This document shows, piece by piece, positions 9,267 to 17,891 of a DNA stretch of 64,000 bases (position 1 is its first letter; each line of letters starts with the position of its first letter). The notes beneath the pieces were generated by a model. The model was not told where the DNA came from. It saw nothing but the letters and a program-made list of their open reading frames with translations, and did no database searches. Position numbers and translations under genes: made by a program. The stretch is from the NCBI RefSeq assembly GCF_900188315.1, contig NZ_LT897781.1, positions 310,001-374,000 of the forward strand, in the 5' to 3' direction. Origin of the DNA: Marinobacter sp. es.042. Its GTDB lineage: Bacteria > Pseudomonadota > Gammaproteobacteria > Pseudomonadales > Oleiphilaceae.

Positions 9267-9302
9267 CGCGCCCGGCGTCAGGTCTACCTGACGCCGGGCG
9301 CG
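9267..9302. terminator. Bidirectional terminator between putA and pxpC
   Basis: A perfect 15-bp stem (9267-9281 with 9288-9302, CGCGCCCGGCGTCAG and its complement) closes a six-base loop and is followed by CCTGTTTT on the plus strand. It lies just after the putA stop and overlaps the last codon of the convergent pxpC gene, so it can serve both transcripts. Confidence 0.8.
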
Positions 9303-10222
9303 CCTGTTTTCAGTCTCTGGTTAAACAGCATTCGGCGGCCTTCGGCCTCGGCAACGTCCGAGAGGAAGAAGCTCACCGATGATCCCGGCCCACGCTGGGC
9401 CAGAAGACCTGCATCCAGGGCGCTCAGGCAGCCTATTTTCGGGTAGCCTCCGATGGTTTGCCGGTCTTTCATCAAAACGATTGGCTGGCCATCTTTGGGC
9501 ACCTGAATAGCACCGTAAGCGATCCCTTCCGAAATAATCCCATCCAGATCCGAATGAATCGCATCGCCCTTCAGGCGATAGCCCATGCGATCGATATTCT
9601 GGCTGATTTCGTAATCGCACGAGAAAAACTTCTCCCGCTGAACTATGGGGAAGCTCCGATACTGATAGCCGGGAATAACCCCCAGGCGCAGGTGTTGTTG
9701 ATAATCGGGGACTTCCGGCTCGGGAAGAAAAGCGTCAACAAATGATGCGTTTTTCTCAAACTCCAGCGTATCGCCCTTGGCCAGTTTCGCGCCTTTGCCA
9801 TCCAGGCCGCCCAGGCCCTCGCGTGCCACGGTGGCGCAACTGCCCAGCTTCATGGCTGGCTTGAATCCGCCGCTGATCGCCAGATAGGCCCGCAAGCCGC
9901 TCACGGGCGCGCTGAAGTCCAGTCTGTCACCCTTGCTGATGTGATGGGTGCGCCAGGGCGCAATGGCCTGATCATTGATACGGGCCCCCAGATCGCCGCC
10001 GGTAATCGCAATGCAGGCCTCATGGTTCGCCTTCAGGCTGAACCTGCCAAAGGTGATTTCGATCTGTGGGGCATTGAGATCATTGCCTAGCAGGCGGTTT
10101 GCCCAGAAAAATGCAAACTCGTCCATGGGGCCGCCGGTGGTCACGCCCATATGCTGATAGCCGTGTCGGCCGGCATCCTGAACAAGGGCGAGCATCCCGG
10201 GTTCGAGAACTTCAAAGCTCAT
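9284..10222 (-). CDS. pxpC: 5-oxoprolinase subunit C (biotin-dependent carboxyltransferase/KipA family)
   Basis: This 312-residue protein of the KipA/carboxyltransferase CT_A_B family starts MSFEVLEPGMLALVQDAGR and continues with GVTTGGPMDEFAF and ANRLLGN, the classical opening of PxpC, followed by ITGGDLGA. With PxpA and PxpB it forms the ATP-dependent prokaryotic 5-oxoprolinase that opens 5-oxo-L-proline to glutamate. It overlaps pxpB by 11 bp, so the two are translationally coupled. It is the last gene of the minus-strand operon and ends in the shared terminator with putA. A KipA-type regulatory role, as in Bacillus, is less likely because all three subunits are present together. Confidence 0.9.
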   Translation of the reverse strand: MSFEVLEPGMLALVQDAGRHGYQHMGVTTGGPMDEFAFFWANRLLGNDLNAPQIEITFGRFSLKANHEACIAITGGDLGARINDQAIAPWRTHHISKGDRLDFSAPVSGLRAYLAISGGFKPAMKLGSCATVAREGLGGLDGKGAKLAKGDTLEFEKNASFVDAFLPEPEVPDYQQHLRLGVIPGYQYRSFPIVQREKFFSCDYEISQNIDRMGYRLKGDAIHSDLDGIISEGIAYGAIQVPKDGQPIVLMKDRQTIGGYPKIGCLSALDAGLLAQRGPGSSVSFFLSDVAEAEGRRMLFNQRLKTGAPGVR

Positions 10223-10904
10223 CGAGGTTGCCTCCCAGCTCGAGGAATTCGTCCCGGCTTACGGCGCGAAAGCGCACCTGATCGCCTACCTGCACCAGGG
10301 CCAGAGAGTCGCTGTCCCAATCCACCATTTTCTGCGGCGTGCGGCCAATGATTTGCCAGCCACCCGGTGTGCAGCTTGGGTAGATTGCGGTTTGGGTGCC
10401 TGCGATACCGACGCTGCCGGTAGGGACTTTCAGTCGGGGCGTGGATTTCCGCGGAATGGCAATCCGCTCGTCGGTACTTCCCAGGTAGGCAAACCCCGGA
10501 GCGAAGCCGATGGCATACACCTGATAAAGCTGTTCACTATGAATCCGAACGACCTCGTCCCGGGACAGGCCGGCATGCTCGCAGACATCCTCCAGGTCCA
10601 GACCCACTTCGGGATCATAATAGACGGGCAGCTCGACGATGCGGGCAGAGTCGCCCCCGGTGGAACCATCATCCTCGGAGTCGATCGCTGCGCGCACTCT
10701 GCGGACGATGGCAAACCGGTCAGCCTGTTCCAGATCCCAGGTCACCAGAATTGAGGTGTATGAGGGGACCAGGTCAACGATGAGGTCGGACATGTCGCGC
10801 CGCAGCCGGTCCGTGGCCCGCTTGACCAGGCCCGCGGATTCCGCACCGATCTGGTCGCCAAAATACACCATGCAGGTGTTTTCGTTGACCGACTCGATCC
10901 TCAT
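10212..10904 (-). CDS. pxpB: 5-oxoprolinase subunit B (KipI family)
   Basis: The protein has 230 residues with the allophanate-hydrolase subunit 1 / KipI fold. Visible signatures are GFAPGFAYLG (about residue 133), IPRKSTPRLKVPTGSVGIAG, and QTAIYPSCTPGGWQIIGRT near residue 180. It couples ATP use to 5-oxoproline ring opening in the PxpABC complex. Its ATG overlaps the pxpA stop by four bases (ATGA type), and its own end overlaps pxpC, indicating one polycistronic, coupled unit. Confidence 0.9.
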   Translation of the reverse strand: MRIESVNENTCMVYFGDQIGAESAGLVKRATDRLRRDMSDLIVDLVPSYTSILVTWDLEQADRFAIVRRVRAAIDSEDDGSTGGDSARIVELPVYYDPEVGLDLEDVCEHAGLSRDEVVRIHSEQLYQVYAIGFAPGFAYLGSTDERIAIPRKSTPRLKVPTGSVGIAGTQTAIYPSCTPGGWQIIGRTPQKMVDWDSDSLALVQVGDQVRFRAVSRDEFLELGGNLDEL

Positions 10905-11635
10905 AGCGCTTCCACGACCTGTCGCATATGCCGTGCAGCGTCGACGGCATGATAGCTGTCGCCGTGAATACAGATGGTATCGGCCTTGATCGGAATAGGC
11001 TTGCCCGAGATCGAGGTGACCGTTCCTTCGCGGATAATCTGGGTGACCTGCGCCTCAATGGCTTCGGTTGTCTCGTGCACGGCACCACGAACCGACCGTT
11101 TTACCAGTCTGCCCTCGTCGCTGTAGGCGCGATCAGAGAACGCCTCGAACCAGACCTCGATGCCGTATTCGTCTGCGCGATCCTTGACCTGTTGCCAGTC
11201 CGGCGTCGCCATGACCACCAGGGGGCACTTTGGTGCGTAGGAGCGAACGGCGGACATAACCACGGACAAGGTGGTGTTATCGACCATCATCCGGTTATAC
11301 AGGGCGCCGTGGGGCTTCACGTAGGAGATGGAAGTGCCATGTACCTGGCAGATGCCATTGAGCGCCGCCATCTGGTAAACCAGGATAGCCTTAAGCTCGT
11401 CCGGGCGGCAGTCCATGTCCCGACGGCCAAACCCCAGCAGGTCCGGGTAGCCCGGGTGGGCGCCGATGGTCACGTTCTGGGCCAGAGCCAGCTTGACCGT
11501 GTGGTCCATGGTCAGCGGGTCGGATGCATGAAACCCGCAGGCAATACTGGCCATATCAATGTAGGGCATGACTTCGGCATCCATGCCCTTGGTCCAGGTG
11601 CCAAAGCTCTCGCCCATGTCGCAGTTGAGTTTCAT
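10901..11635 (-). CDS. pxpA: 5-oxoprolinase subunit A (LamB/YcsF family)
   Basis: This is a 244-residue LamB/YcsF protein with the opening LNCDMGESFG, then ACGFHASDP (about residue 33), IGAHPGYPD with metal-ligand-like His/Asp, VKPHGALYN (about residue 109), and ICIHGDS near the C-terminus. PxpA is thought to bind the 5-oxoproline moiety in the PxpABC enzyme. It directly follows the TRAP permease dctM with a 31-bp gap and precedes pxpB with a four-base overlap. The gene order argues that the transporter supplies 5-oxoproline or a precursor. Confidence 0.9.
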   Translation of the reverse strand: MKLNCDMGESFGTWTKGMDAEVMPYIDMASIACGFHASDPLTMDHTVKLALAQNVTIGAHPGYPDLLGFGRRDMDCRPDELKAILVYQMAALNGICQVHGTSISYVKPHGALYNRMMVDNTTLSVVMSAVRSYAPKCPLVVMATPDWQQVKDRADEYGIEVWFEAFSDRAYSDEGRLVKRSVRGAVHETTEAIEAQVTQIIREGTVTSISGKPIPIKADTICIHGDSYHAVDAARHMRQVVEAL

Positions 11636-11666
11636 TGTGTACCTCCGAAAAACGTTGTGTCCTGCA

Positions 11667-12974
11667 TTACCCCTGGCTCATGGTCTGGGGCAGGTAGGTG
11701 ACAATCTCCGGGAACCAGCCGATCAGGAAAAGTGCTGCCATGATCAGCAGGAAGAACGGCAGGGCTGCCCGAGCCACGTACAGTATGTCTTTACCTGTCA
11801 GAGCCTGGATGACAAACAGGTTGAAGCCCACCGGGGGCGTAATCTGTGCCATCTCTACCACCAGCACAATAAAGATCCCGAACCAGAGCAAGTCGATGCC
11901 GGCCTGCTGAACCATCGGCATGACAACCGCTACGGTCAGAACCACAACCGAAATCCCGTCCAGGAAACAGCCGAGGAGGACGAACAGCACTGTCAGGCCA
12001 ACCAGAAGTTCGAACGGTGACAGGGACATGCTGCCGATCCAGGCGGCCAGTTCCCGCGGAATACCCAGGAAGCCCATGGCCAGGGTCAGAAAGTGGGCAC
12101 CGACGAGAATCAGGCCGATCATGCAGGAGCTTTTCACAGCGCCCAACAGGCTGTCCTTGAAACTCTGGATGCTGAGTGAACCGGTTGCGGCCGCGATGAT
12201 CAGCGCGCCGAACACGCCCAGTGCAGCGGCTTCGGTTGGCGTGGCAAATCCGGTGTAGATAGAACCGAGTACGAAAATGATCAGGCCAACGATCGGAAGC
12301 AGCATCTTCAGGGCCTTGATCTTGACCGAGAACGCCAGGTTTTCCTTTTTGGTGGTTGGGAGTTGATCTTTGTTGAGCTTGGCCCAGATCATGGTGTAAC
12401 CCATGAACATGGCAACCAGCATCAGTCCGGGCAGAGCACCGGCAATAAACAGGCGGCCAATGGAAACTTCCGCGGCCACGCCATAAACAATCAGAATAAT
12501 GGAGGGCGGAATCAACAGCCCCAGCGTGCCGGAGCCGGCCAGGGTGCCCACCGCCATCTTGTCGCTGTAACCCTGGGCCTTCAGTTCCGGCAGAGTCATT
12601 CGCCCAATGGTTGCGGCCGTGGCAGCCGAGGAGCCGGAAACTGCCGCAAAAATGCCACAGCTCAGAATATTCACATGGAGGAGCTTGCCGGGCAGTCCGC
12701 CCATCCAGGGCGCCAGCCCCTTGAACAGATCCTCGGAAAGTCGGGTACGAAACAGAACCTCGCCCATCCAGATGAACATGGGCAGGGCCGTCAGGGACCA
12801 ACTGGTGCTTGCGCCCCAGCTCGATGTGGCGAACAACAGGCCGATCTGATCATTGCCGGAGAGCAGCAGGCCCAGAACGCCAATGCCAACCAGCGTCAGA
12901 GACACCCACACGCCCACCGCGAGCATCAGGATCATCGCCACGGCCAGTACAATGGAGAGAAACGCGATATCCAT
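11667..12974 (-). CDS. dctM: TRAP transporter large permease (DctM type)
   Basis: The 435-residue integral membrane protein has about a dozen hydrophobic segments and TRAP large-subunit signatures, including FAAVSGSSAATAATIG (about residue 110), GTLGLLIPPSIILIVYG (about 150) and TPTEAAALG (about 227). It is the sodium-driven channel half of a tripartite ATP-independent periplasmic transporter in the inner membrane. Its ATG overlaps the dctQ stop by one base (TAATG), so the two are translated together. Co-transcription with pxpABC suggests 5-oxoproline (pyroglutamate) or D-glutamate as substrate; this is inferred from context only. Confidence 0.88.
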   Translation of the reverse strand: MDIAFLSIVLAVAMILMLAVGVWVSLTLVGIGVLGLLLSGNDQIGLLFATSSWGASTSWSLTALPMFIWMGEVLFRTRLSEDLFKGLAPWMGGLPGKLLHVNILSCGIFAAVSGSSAATAATIGRMTLPELKAQGYSDKMAVGTLAGSGTLGLLIPPSIILIVYGVAAEVSIGRLFIAGALPGLMLVAMFMGYTMIWAKLNKDQLPTTKKENLAFSVKIKALKMLLPIVGLIIFVLGSIYTGFATPTEAAALGVFGALIIAAATGSLSIQSFKDSLLGAVKSSCMIGLILVGAHFLTLAMGFLGIPRELAAWIGSMSLSPFELLVGLTVLFVLLGCFLDGISVVVLTVAVVMPMVQQAGIDLLWFGIFIVLVVEMAQITPPVGFNLFVIQALTGKDILYVARAALPFFLLIMAALFLIGWFPEIVTYLPQTMSQG

Positions 12975-13492
12975 TACACGTCCTCCAGGTTCAGCTCGTC
13001 TTCATGCTGCTGATAGGACGGTGTGCGCTTGCGAATCACAGCAACCAGATCGTCCAGGATGGCAATGTTGAGTGCGGTCATCCCCAGTGCAACCGGAACC
13101 TGCGGGATCCAGATGGGAACGGGAATATAGCCGTGGGAGACCTCCTCGAAAATGTAGGATTCCCAGACCATGTGCCAGCAATAGAATGTCATATAGCAGG
13201 CGAGTGCGAACCCGAAAATAAGTACGACCAGCTCCTGCCAGAATCTCGGCCGTGCCGACCACTTCTGGATAACCAGGGTGACCCGGATATGGCCGCCGTT
13301 ATGAAAGGTGTAGGCAAGACCGAAGAAGGTGGAGGCTGCAAGCGCCCAGCCGGACACGTCTTCCGCTGATGGAATGATAAAGCCGAACAGGCGGCCGACG
13401 ATCTGCGCCAGGATGACGACCATGATCAGGGCGATGCAGAAACCAGCAGCGTAGCCGGATGCCAGATAAAATTTCTCTCGAAGAGAGTTCAT
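12974..13492 (-). CDS. dctQ: TRAP transporter small permease (DctQ type)
   Basis: The 172-residue protein has four predicted membrane segments (for example CIALIMVVILAQIVGRLF near residue 19) and the DctQ pattern around SAEDVSGWALAASTFFGLAYT and HIRVTLV. DctQ pairs with DctM as the small subunit of the TRAP permease. The C-terminus after about residue 155 is hydrophilic and cytoplasmic. It is separated from dctP by 58 bp containing a hairpin that may lower permease expression relative to the binding protein. Confidence 0.85.
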   Translation of the reverse strand: MNSLREKFYLASGYAAGFCIALIMVVILAQIVGRLFGFIIPSAEDVSGWALAASTFFGLAYTFHNGGHIRVTLVIQKWSARPRFWQELVVLIFGFALACYMTFYCWHMVWESYIFEEVSHGYIPVPIWIPQVPVALGMTALNIAILDDLVAVIRKRTPSYQQHEDELNLEDV

Positions 13493-13512
13493 AACGGATG
13501 CCTCCCGGAACA

Positions 13513-13533
13513 GCCTCCCGATACTCGGGAGGC
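13513..13533 (-). terminator. Intra-operon hairpin between dctP and dctQ
   Basis: GCCTCCCGA (13513-13521) and TCGGGAGGC (13525-13533) form a nine-base-pair perfect stem with a three-base loop in the gap between dctP and dctQ, and flanking GGAA/TTCC can extend it. No T-run follows on the minus strand. It is better read as an mRNA-stabilising or attenuating hairpin favouring the binding protein, an arrangement often seen in transporter operons. Confidence 0.6.
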
Positions 13534-13550
13534 TTCCGTTGAGTGAACTT

Positions 13551-14516
13551 TTAGCGGTAGTTGGAGAGGATAGCGCCGACTTCTTCCGGTGCTTCCTGTT
13601 TCCACTCTTCCACCATGATGTCGCCGATCTTCTGGAGTTCGGCCATCAGTTCATCAGACGGTTCGGAGACCGTGATGCCATTTTCCGCCAGAGTGGCGGT
13701 GTCTTCCGCGGCGGTCTTGCGAACGCCTTCCCAGCCTTTGGCCTCGGCAGCAGCGGCCGCATCCAGGATCACCTGGCGCTGTTCATCGCTCAGGCGACGG
13801 AAAGCACGCTTGTTGACGACCACAACGTTCTTGGGAATCCAGGCCTTGATATCGGTGTAGTGGGAAAGGTAATCCCAGGCCTGCCCGTTGGCGCCTGTCG
13901 ACGGTGAGGTGATCATGGCATCGATAATGCCGGTGCTGAACGCCTGCGGGATCTCGGGCACCTGAACCGTTGTCGGGGTTGTGTTCATCAGGTCAGCGAG
14001 ACGCGAAGTGGAAGGGCTGTAAGCCCGCATCTTCAGGCCTTGCAGGTCTTCCAGGGTGTTGACCGGGGCTTTGGTATACAGGCTCTGGGCTGGCCATGGC
14101 ACGGTGTAAAGCAGGGTCATGCCTTCCTTGTCCAGCTGCTTTTCGATCTGGGGCTTGGCGGCTTCCCAGAGTCTTTTGGCATCTTCGAAGCTGGTTGCCA
14201 GGAACGGAATGTTGTCGTGTTTGAACACCGGATGGGTGTTGCCCATGATGCCGATGAAGATTTCACCCAGCTGCACCTGACCGGTTCTTACTGCCCGGGG
14301 AATTTCCGGGTGCTTGACCAGGGAGGCACCGGAATGAACGGTGATGGTGAGGTCACCATCGGTGCCGTTTTTAATGTCCTCGGCAAACCCGTAGGCAATC
14401 TGGGTAGGCAGGTTGGCATCGCCGTAAGGCGTTGGCATGTGCCATTGCTGAGCCTGGACGGATGAAGTCAGCAGCGCCCCGGTAACCAGGGTGGCTGTGG
14501 CGAGTTTTTTGAACAT
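13551..14516 (-). CDS. dctP: TRAP transporter substrate-binding protein (DctP type)
   Basis: This is a 321-residue periplasmic binding protein with a clear signal peptide (residues 1-22, cleavage after SVQA). The DctP fold is indicated by the region LQGLKMRAYSP (about residues 164-174), whose Arg normally salt-bridges the substrate carboxylate, and by IPQAFSTGIIDAMITSP. It captures a carboxylated substrate and delivers it to DctQM. Position between a DUF1445 gene and pxpABC points to 5-oxoproline or glutamate-like ligands, but the sequence alone does not fix the ligand. Confidence 0.88.
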   Translation of the reverse strand: MFKKLATATLVTGALLTSSVQAQQWHMPTPYGDANLPTQIAYGFAEDIKNGTDGDLTITVHSGASLVKHPEIPRAVRTGQVQLGEIFIGIMGNTHPVFKHDNIPFLATSFEDAKRLWEAAKPQIEKQLDKEGMTLLYTVPWPAQSLYTKAPVNTLEDLQGLKMRAYSPSTSRLADLMNTTPTTVQVPEIPQAFSTGIIDAMITSPSTGANGQAWDYLSHYTDIKAWIPKNVVVVNKRAFRRLSDEQRQVILDAAAAAEAKGWEGVRKTAAEDTATLAENGITVSEPSDELMAELQKIGDIMVEEWKQEAPEEVGAILSNYR

Positions 14517-14567
14517 AACGAATCTCCCGTGTTTCTGTTTTTTTATCGTTTCAGTTGAACGGCGGCT

Positions 14568-15383
14568 TCAGAGTACCGCCAGTTCTTCATTCAGCCGCTC
14601 GGTAAGCAGCATTTTTCCCGGTACATGGGTTATTGCGAAAGGCAGGCGAGCGTTCTCGAGGGCCAGTTGCGGGGTAACCCCGCAGGCCCAGAACAGCGGA
14701 AGTTCGCCCGGCCTGATCGTTACCGGATCTCCAAAATCAGGCTGGTTAACGTCCTCAATGCCAATGAGCGCCGGATCGCCGATATGAACCGGTGCACCGT
14801 GGGCCTTTGGCAGGCGGGTCGTAATCTGTATCGCGCGGATTGCATCCGCACCATTGAACGGGCGCATGGAGACCACCATGTTGCCACTGAACGGGCCGGC
14901 GGGCCGGGTAGCGATATTCGAGCGGAACATTGAAACGTTCCGTCCCTCGTCCACGTTCCGCACCGAGAGCCCGGCCCTGATCAAGGCATCCTCAAACGAG
15001 AATGAACAGCCCAGGACAAAGGTCACCAGGTCGTCCCGCCAGAGGCTCTTGAGGTCTGTGGCTGTCTCTGCTCGCTCGCCATTCCGGAAAACCTGGTATT
15101 CAGGCACATCGGTCCGGATATCCAGATCGTGTCCAAGGTCGGGAAGGGTCGGGTCCCCGGGTTGAGACATGCCGATCAGGGGACAGGAAACCGGGTTATT
15201 CTGACAGTATAGGAGAAAATCCCCGGCCCATTCGGACGGCAGGATGACCACGTTCCCCTGCAAGAGGCTGTTGGCCAGGCCACTTGTGGGCGCTGTGTGG
15301 GCGCCCGAACGAATGCGAGCGCGTAATTCTGAGGCCTGATCAAGCAGGTTGTTCTTGAAATCGGAATACGCACCGGTGTGCAT
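14568..15383 (-). CDS. DUF1445 / D-glutamate cyclase family protein (putative hydro-lyase)
   Basis: The 271-residue protein matches the DUF1445 family (YcsI-like). Conserved segments include [20 protein letters not shown] (about residues 47-66), [26 protein letters not shown] (about 131), MVVSMRPF and [12 protein letters not shown] (about 232-243). Bacterial members are annotated as putative hydro-lyases. The mammalian mitochondrial relative DGLUCY converts D-glutamate to 5-oxo-D-proline. Placed between the LysR regulator and the TRAP/5-oxoprolinase genes, a role in making or interconverting 5-oxoproline is attractive but unproven. It is probably the first gene of the operon, with AGGGG eight bases before the ATG. 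Confidence 0.8.
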   Translation of the reverse strand: MHTGAYSDFKNNLLDQASELRARIRSGAHTAPTSGLANSLLQGNVVILPSEWAGDFLLYCQNNPVSCPLIGMSQPGDPTLPDLGHDLDIRTDVPEYQVFRNGERAETATDLKSLWRDDLVTFVLGCSFSFEDALIRAGLSVRNVDEGRNVSMFRSNIATRPAGPFSGNMVVSMRPFNGADAIRAIQITTRLPKAHGAPVHIGDPALIGIEDVNQPDFGDPVTIRPGELPLFWACGVTPQLALENARLPFAITHVPGKMLLTERLNEELAVL

Positions 15384-15392
15384 GACGGTAAC

Positions 15393-15430
15393 CCCTGATT
15401 GAAATTGTTTTTTACAACTAAATTTCAGGG
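15393..15430. promoter_or_regulatory. Inverted repeat upstream of the DUF1445/TRAP/pxp operon, candidate LysR operator
   Basis: CCCTGA (15393-15398) and TCAGGG (15425-15430) are inverted across an AT-rich 26-base spacer. They lie directly before the DUF1445 start and within the 68-bp gap behind the LysR gene. The left arm overlaps the ribosome binding site, so binding or mRNA folding could affect translation. The assignment to the adjacent LysR regulator is inference. Confidence 0.4.
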
Positions 15431-15451
15431 TATACCGGCTGGTGAAAAAGT

Positions 15452-16384
15452 CTAATTATCGTTTTTTAGGTCTGGCGATAAGTTTTCGTGATGTGTTGTC
15501 CGGTCGTATTCGTCAGAAACCATCACACCAAGGTTTGCTGCGAGTTCGGCAATCGGGTTGAAAGGGGCACCGGAATAAGACGCGGTGAAGGCGAGCTCGG
15601 AGGGCGACCACGAGGTGTTGAGCTGGACCAGACGACCGCTTTCCAGTTCATGCTTGATCACGCTCAGCGGAAGCGTAGAGATACCAATGCCATCCAGGGT
15701 CAATTGCCGGCAGGCTGCCAGCGAACTTGAGGAATAGAAACGGGCAGGGAGTTCATCCATCTCGCTGAATTTCTGGCTGATTTCAGCAAAGGGTTTGGTG
15801 TTCCTGGCATAAGTAATGATGGGCCATTCGGCCAGCTCCTTGAGAGCCAGGAGCCGATCCGGGAGGTTGAGCTCGGGACTGGCGACCCAGATCAGTGGGA
15901 AACTGCAAAGCGCGCGGTTTTCAATTTTCGGCTCAGATACGGGCCCCATCAGGAAGGCCAGATCGAGGCTCCGGTCCAGCAAACCGGATCGGAGGTTGCC
16001 GGAGACATCCACGGTAATTTCCACATCCAGATTGGGGGCCGTTTCGTGCAGTTCCCGGAAAAAACGCGGCAGCCAGGAGTGCACAATTGTTTCGGAGACC
16101 CCGAGCCTGAGAATGCCGGAGAGCGACGCCCCCCGGTCTGCGCGCTTGCGCAGCTGCTGGGCCATGAAGACAATTTTCTCGGCATAGGGCAGCAGCTCCT
16201 GCCCCTTGCTCGTAAGCTTGCTGTGCCCGGATTCCCGCTCGAACAGCCTGACGCCAAGCTCGTCTTCAAGCGCGGCAATTCGGTTTGAAATGGCTGGCTG
16301 GGTGGTGTGCTGGTGCTCGGCGGCCTTGCGGAAGCTGCCAAGCGTTGCAACCCAGATGAAGGTCTCCAGACGCTTGAAATTCAT
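15452..16384 (-). CDS. LysR-family regulator of the 5-oxoproline/TRAP operon
   Basis: The 310-residue LysR-type regulator has its winged helix-turn-helix at residues about 1-62 ([37 protein letters not shown]) and an effector domain with two alpha/beta lobes. It is co-directional with, and immediately upstream of, the DUF1445-dctPQM-pxpABC genes rather than divergent. It may still share their transcript or act on the short gap at 15384-15451. The likely effector is a pathway metabolite such as 5-oxoproline or glutamate, which is inference. Confidence 0.82.
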   Translation of the reverse strand: MNFKRLETFIWVATLGSFRKAAEHQHTTQPAISNRIAALEDELGVRLFERESGHSKLTSKGQELLPYAEKIVFMAQQLRKRADRGASLSGILRLGVSETIVHSWLPRFFRELHETAPNLDVEITVDVSGNLRSGLLDRSLDLAFLMGPVSEPKIENRALCSFPLIWVASPELNLPDRLLALKELAEWPIITYARNTKPFAEISQKFSEMDELPARFYSSSSLAACRQLTLDGIGISTLPLSVIKHELESGRLVQLNTSWSPSELAFTASYSGAPFNPIAELAANLGVMVSDEYDRTTHHENLSPDLKNDN

Positions 16385-16407
16385 TGGTTATCGGACCTCT
16401 GAGGGGC

Positions 16408-17109
16408 CTACAGAGCGGCGTAGCGCTCGTGAAGGATGCCAACCCTTTCGACATAGGCCTTTGTTTCGGCGTAGGGCGGTACCCCCTGGTATCGACTGAC
16501 GGCGCCAGGCCCCGCGTTGTAGGCGGCGGTGGCCAGCCGGATGTCACCATTGAACCGGTCGAGCATCTTGGCCAGATAATGCACCCCGCCACGGATATTC
16601 TCGGCAGCCGCCAACGCGTTCCGTACACCCAGTTCTTCAGCCGTGCCGGGCATGAGTTGCATCAGCCCCTGGGCTCCCACCGGGGAGAGGGCTTTTTCAT
16701 TGAAGGCCGATTCGGCGTGAATCACAGCGCGGACCAGCGCGGGATCAACTCCGAACTCCTGTGCCGCGGTCTGGATTTCTGAATTGAAGGGTTTGGTGAA
16801 CAGCGGCGTTTTGCGCCAGTCGACGCTGGATTCCGGGTCGCAGGCGTAGCAGTGGAAACGGATAACGTCGAACTCGGCAGCAGCCGGCTGAATACTGCTG
16901 TAGGCAACCACGCCGTTGTCATCCGTATAGCGGTAGACGGTGTCGTTACCGCTGGAGGCTCTGGGCTGGCCGGCACTTTTTACGTTGGTGAATTCGACGG
17001 TGCCATCCGGGTGCACGATACGCTTGATGCCGTCCGCCAGGGCGGATGCGGACAGGGCAAGCACAAGAGCTGCGATGGATGGGATCAGAAGAGATCTGCC
17101 GATGTTCAT
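16408..17109 (-). CDS. Periplasmic lytic transglycosylase with SLT domain
   Basis: The 233-residue exported protein has a signal peptide (residues 1-25, cleavage after ALA), an N-terminal DUF4124-like segment ([15 protein letters not shown] and [15 protein letters not shown]), and a C-terminal goose-lysozyme-type SLT domain. The catalytic Glu is in VIHAESAFN (about residue 132), followed by [16 protein letters not shown] and [15 protein letters not shown]. It cleaves peptidoglycan glycan strands with 1,6-anhydro product formation. The CYACDP motif between the two domains is unusual and could form a disulphide. It stands alone between a LysR gene and a shikimate-kinase-like gene. Confidence 0.87.
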   Translation of the reverse strand: MNIGRSLLIPSIAALVLALSASALADGIKRIVHPDGTVEFTNVKSAGQPRASSGNDTVYRYTDDNGVVAYSSIQPAAAEFDVIRFHCYACDPESSVDWRKTPLFTKPFNSEIQTAAQEFGVDPALVRAVIHAESAFNEKALSPVGAQGLMQLMPGTAEELGVRNALAAAENIRGGVHYLAKMLDRFNGDIRLATAAYNAGPGAVSRYQGVPPYAETKAYVERVGILHERYAAL

Positions 17110-17288
17110 TACTCACTCGCGAAAGATGCCGTCTGTGGCCGGCTTCAGGTATTCTTTGAATACCGCCGTTGGCTGAATTATACGGGCTTGCGGGTCGGAA
17201 TAAAGCGCGCGCTGTGTCGTAAAAATGTTACGTTCTGCGTTTAATGCCGGCCAGTTCTCATTCTATGAAGAGGTCCCTCCAGAGCATC

Positions 17289-17813
17289 ATGGTTAACCCG
17301 ACCGACACACGCAACCTCGTTCTCATCGGCATGCCCGGCAGTGGCAAGAGCACGGTGGGTGTGCTGCTGGCCAAACGTCTGGGTTTCGGGTTTGTCGATA
17401 CCGATTTGCTCATTCAGGAAGAAGCCGATCGTACTCTCCAGGCAATTGTAGACCAGGATGGCTACGAAGCCCTGCGTCGAATAGAAGAACAGGTGCTTCT
17501 CAAGCTGGATGTCCGGCACAAGGTTATCAGCACGGGAGGCAGCGCCGTCTATAGTGAACGTGCCATGGAACATCTCAAAAGCAACGGCACCGTCGTGTTT
17601 CTCGACATCCCGCTTGAACTGGTTATCGAGCGAATCGGCGATCACAGCATGCGGGGCATTTCCCGGAGGCCGGATCAATCTTTGGACGCCCTGTTCGAAG
17701 AGCGTTTTGAACTGTATTTCCGGTATGCGGACGTGACGGTGAAAGGGGAGGGTCTCAATCAGGATCAGGTCTGTGAGGCGGTGGTCGAGAGCCTTATTTC
17801 GCCGCAATACTGA
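17289..17813 (+). CDS. Shikimate kinase-like P-loop kinase
   Basis: From the preferred ATG at 17289 the protein has 174 residues, the normal size for shikimate kinases; the frame is open further upstream to 17244 without a better ribosome site. Walker A is GMPGSGKST (residues 14-22), followed by VDTDLLIQ, whose Asp would bind shikimate. The substrate-binding GGG of AroK reads TGGSAV here, and the lid region is SMRGISRRPDQ. The usual aroK partner aroB is not adjacent. This is therefore either an additional shikimate kinase or a family member with altered substrate specificity. Confidence 0.72.
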   Translation: MVNPTDTRNLVLIGMPGSGKSTVGVLLAKRLGFGFVDTDLLIQEEADRTLQAIVDQDGYEALRRIEEQVLLKLDVRHKVISTGGSAVYSERAMEHLKSNGTVVFLDIPLELVIERIGDHSMRGISRRPDQSLDALFEERFELYFRYADVTVKGEGLNQDQVCEAVVESLISPQY

Positions 17814-17891
17814 ACTCCAGTATTAGCTCAAGTTAAGGTGCATCCAGACAGACCTCGCTGCTACAGTCCCATGATGTGTTGGGAGGACTTG

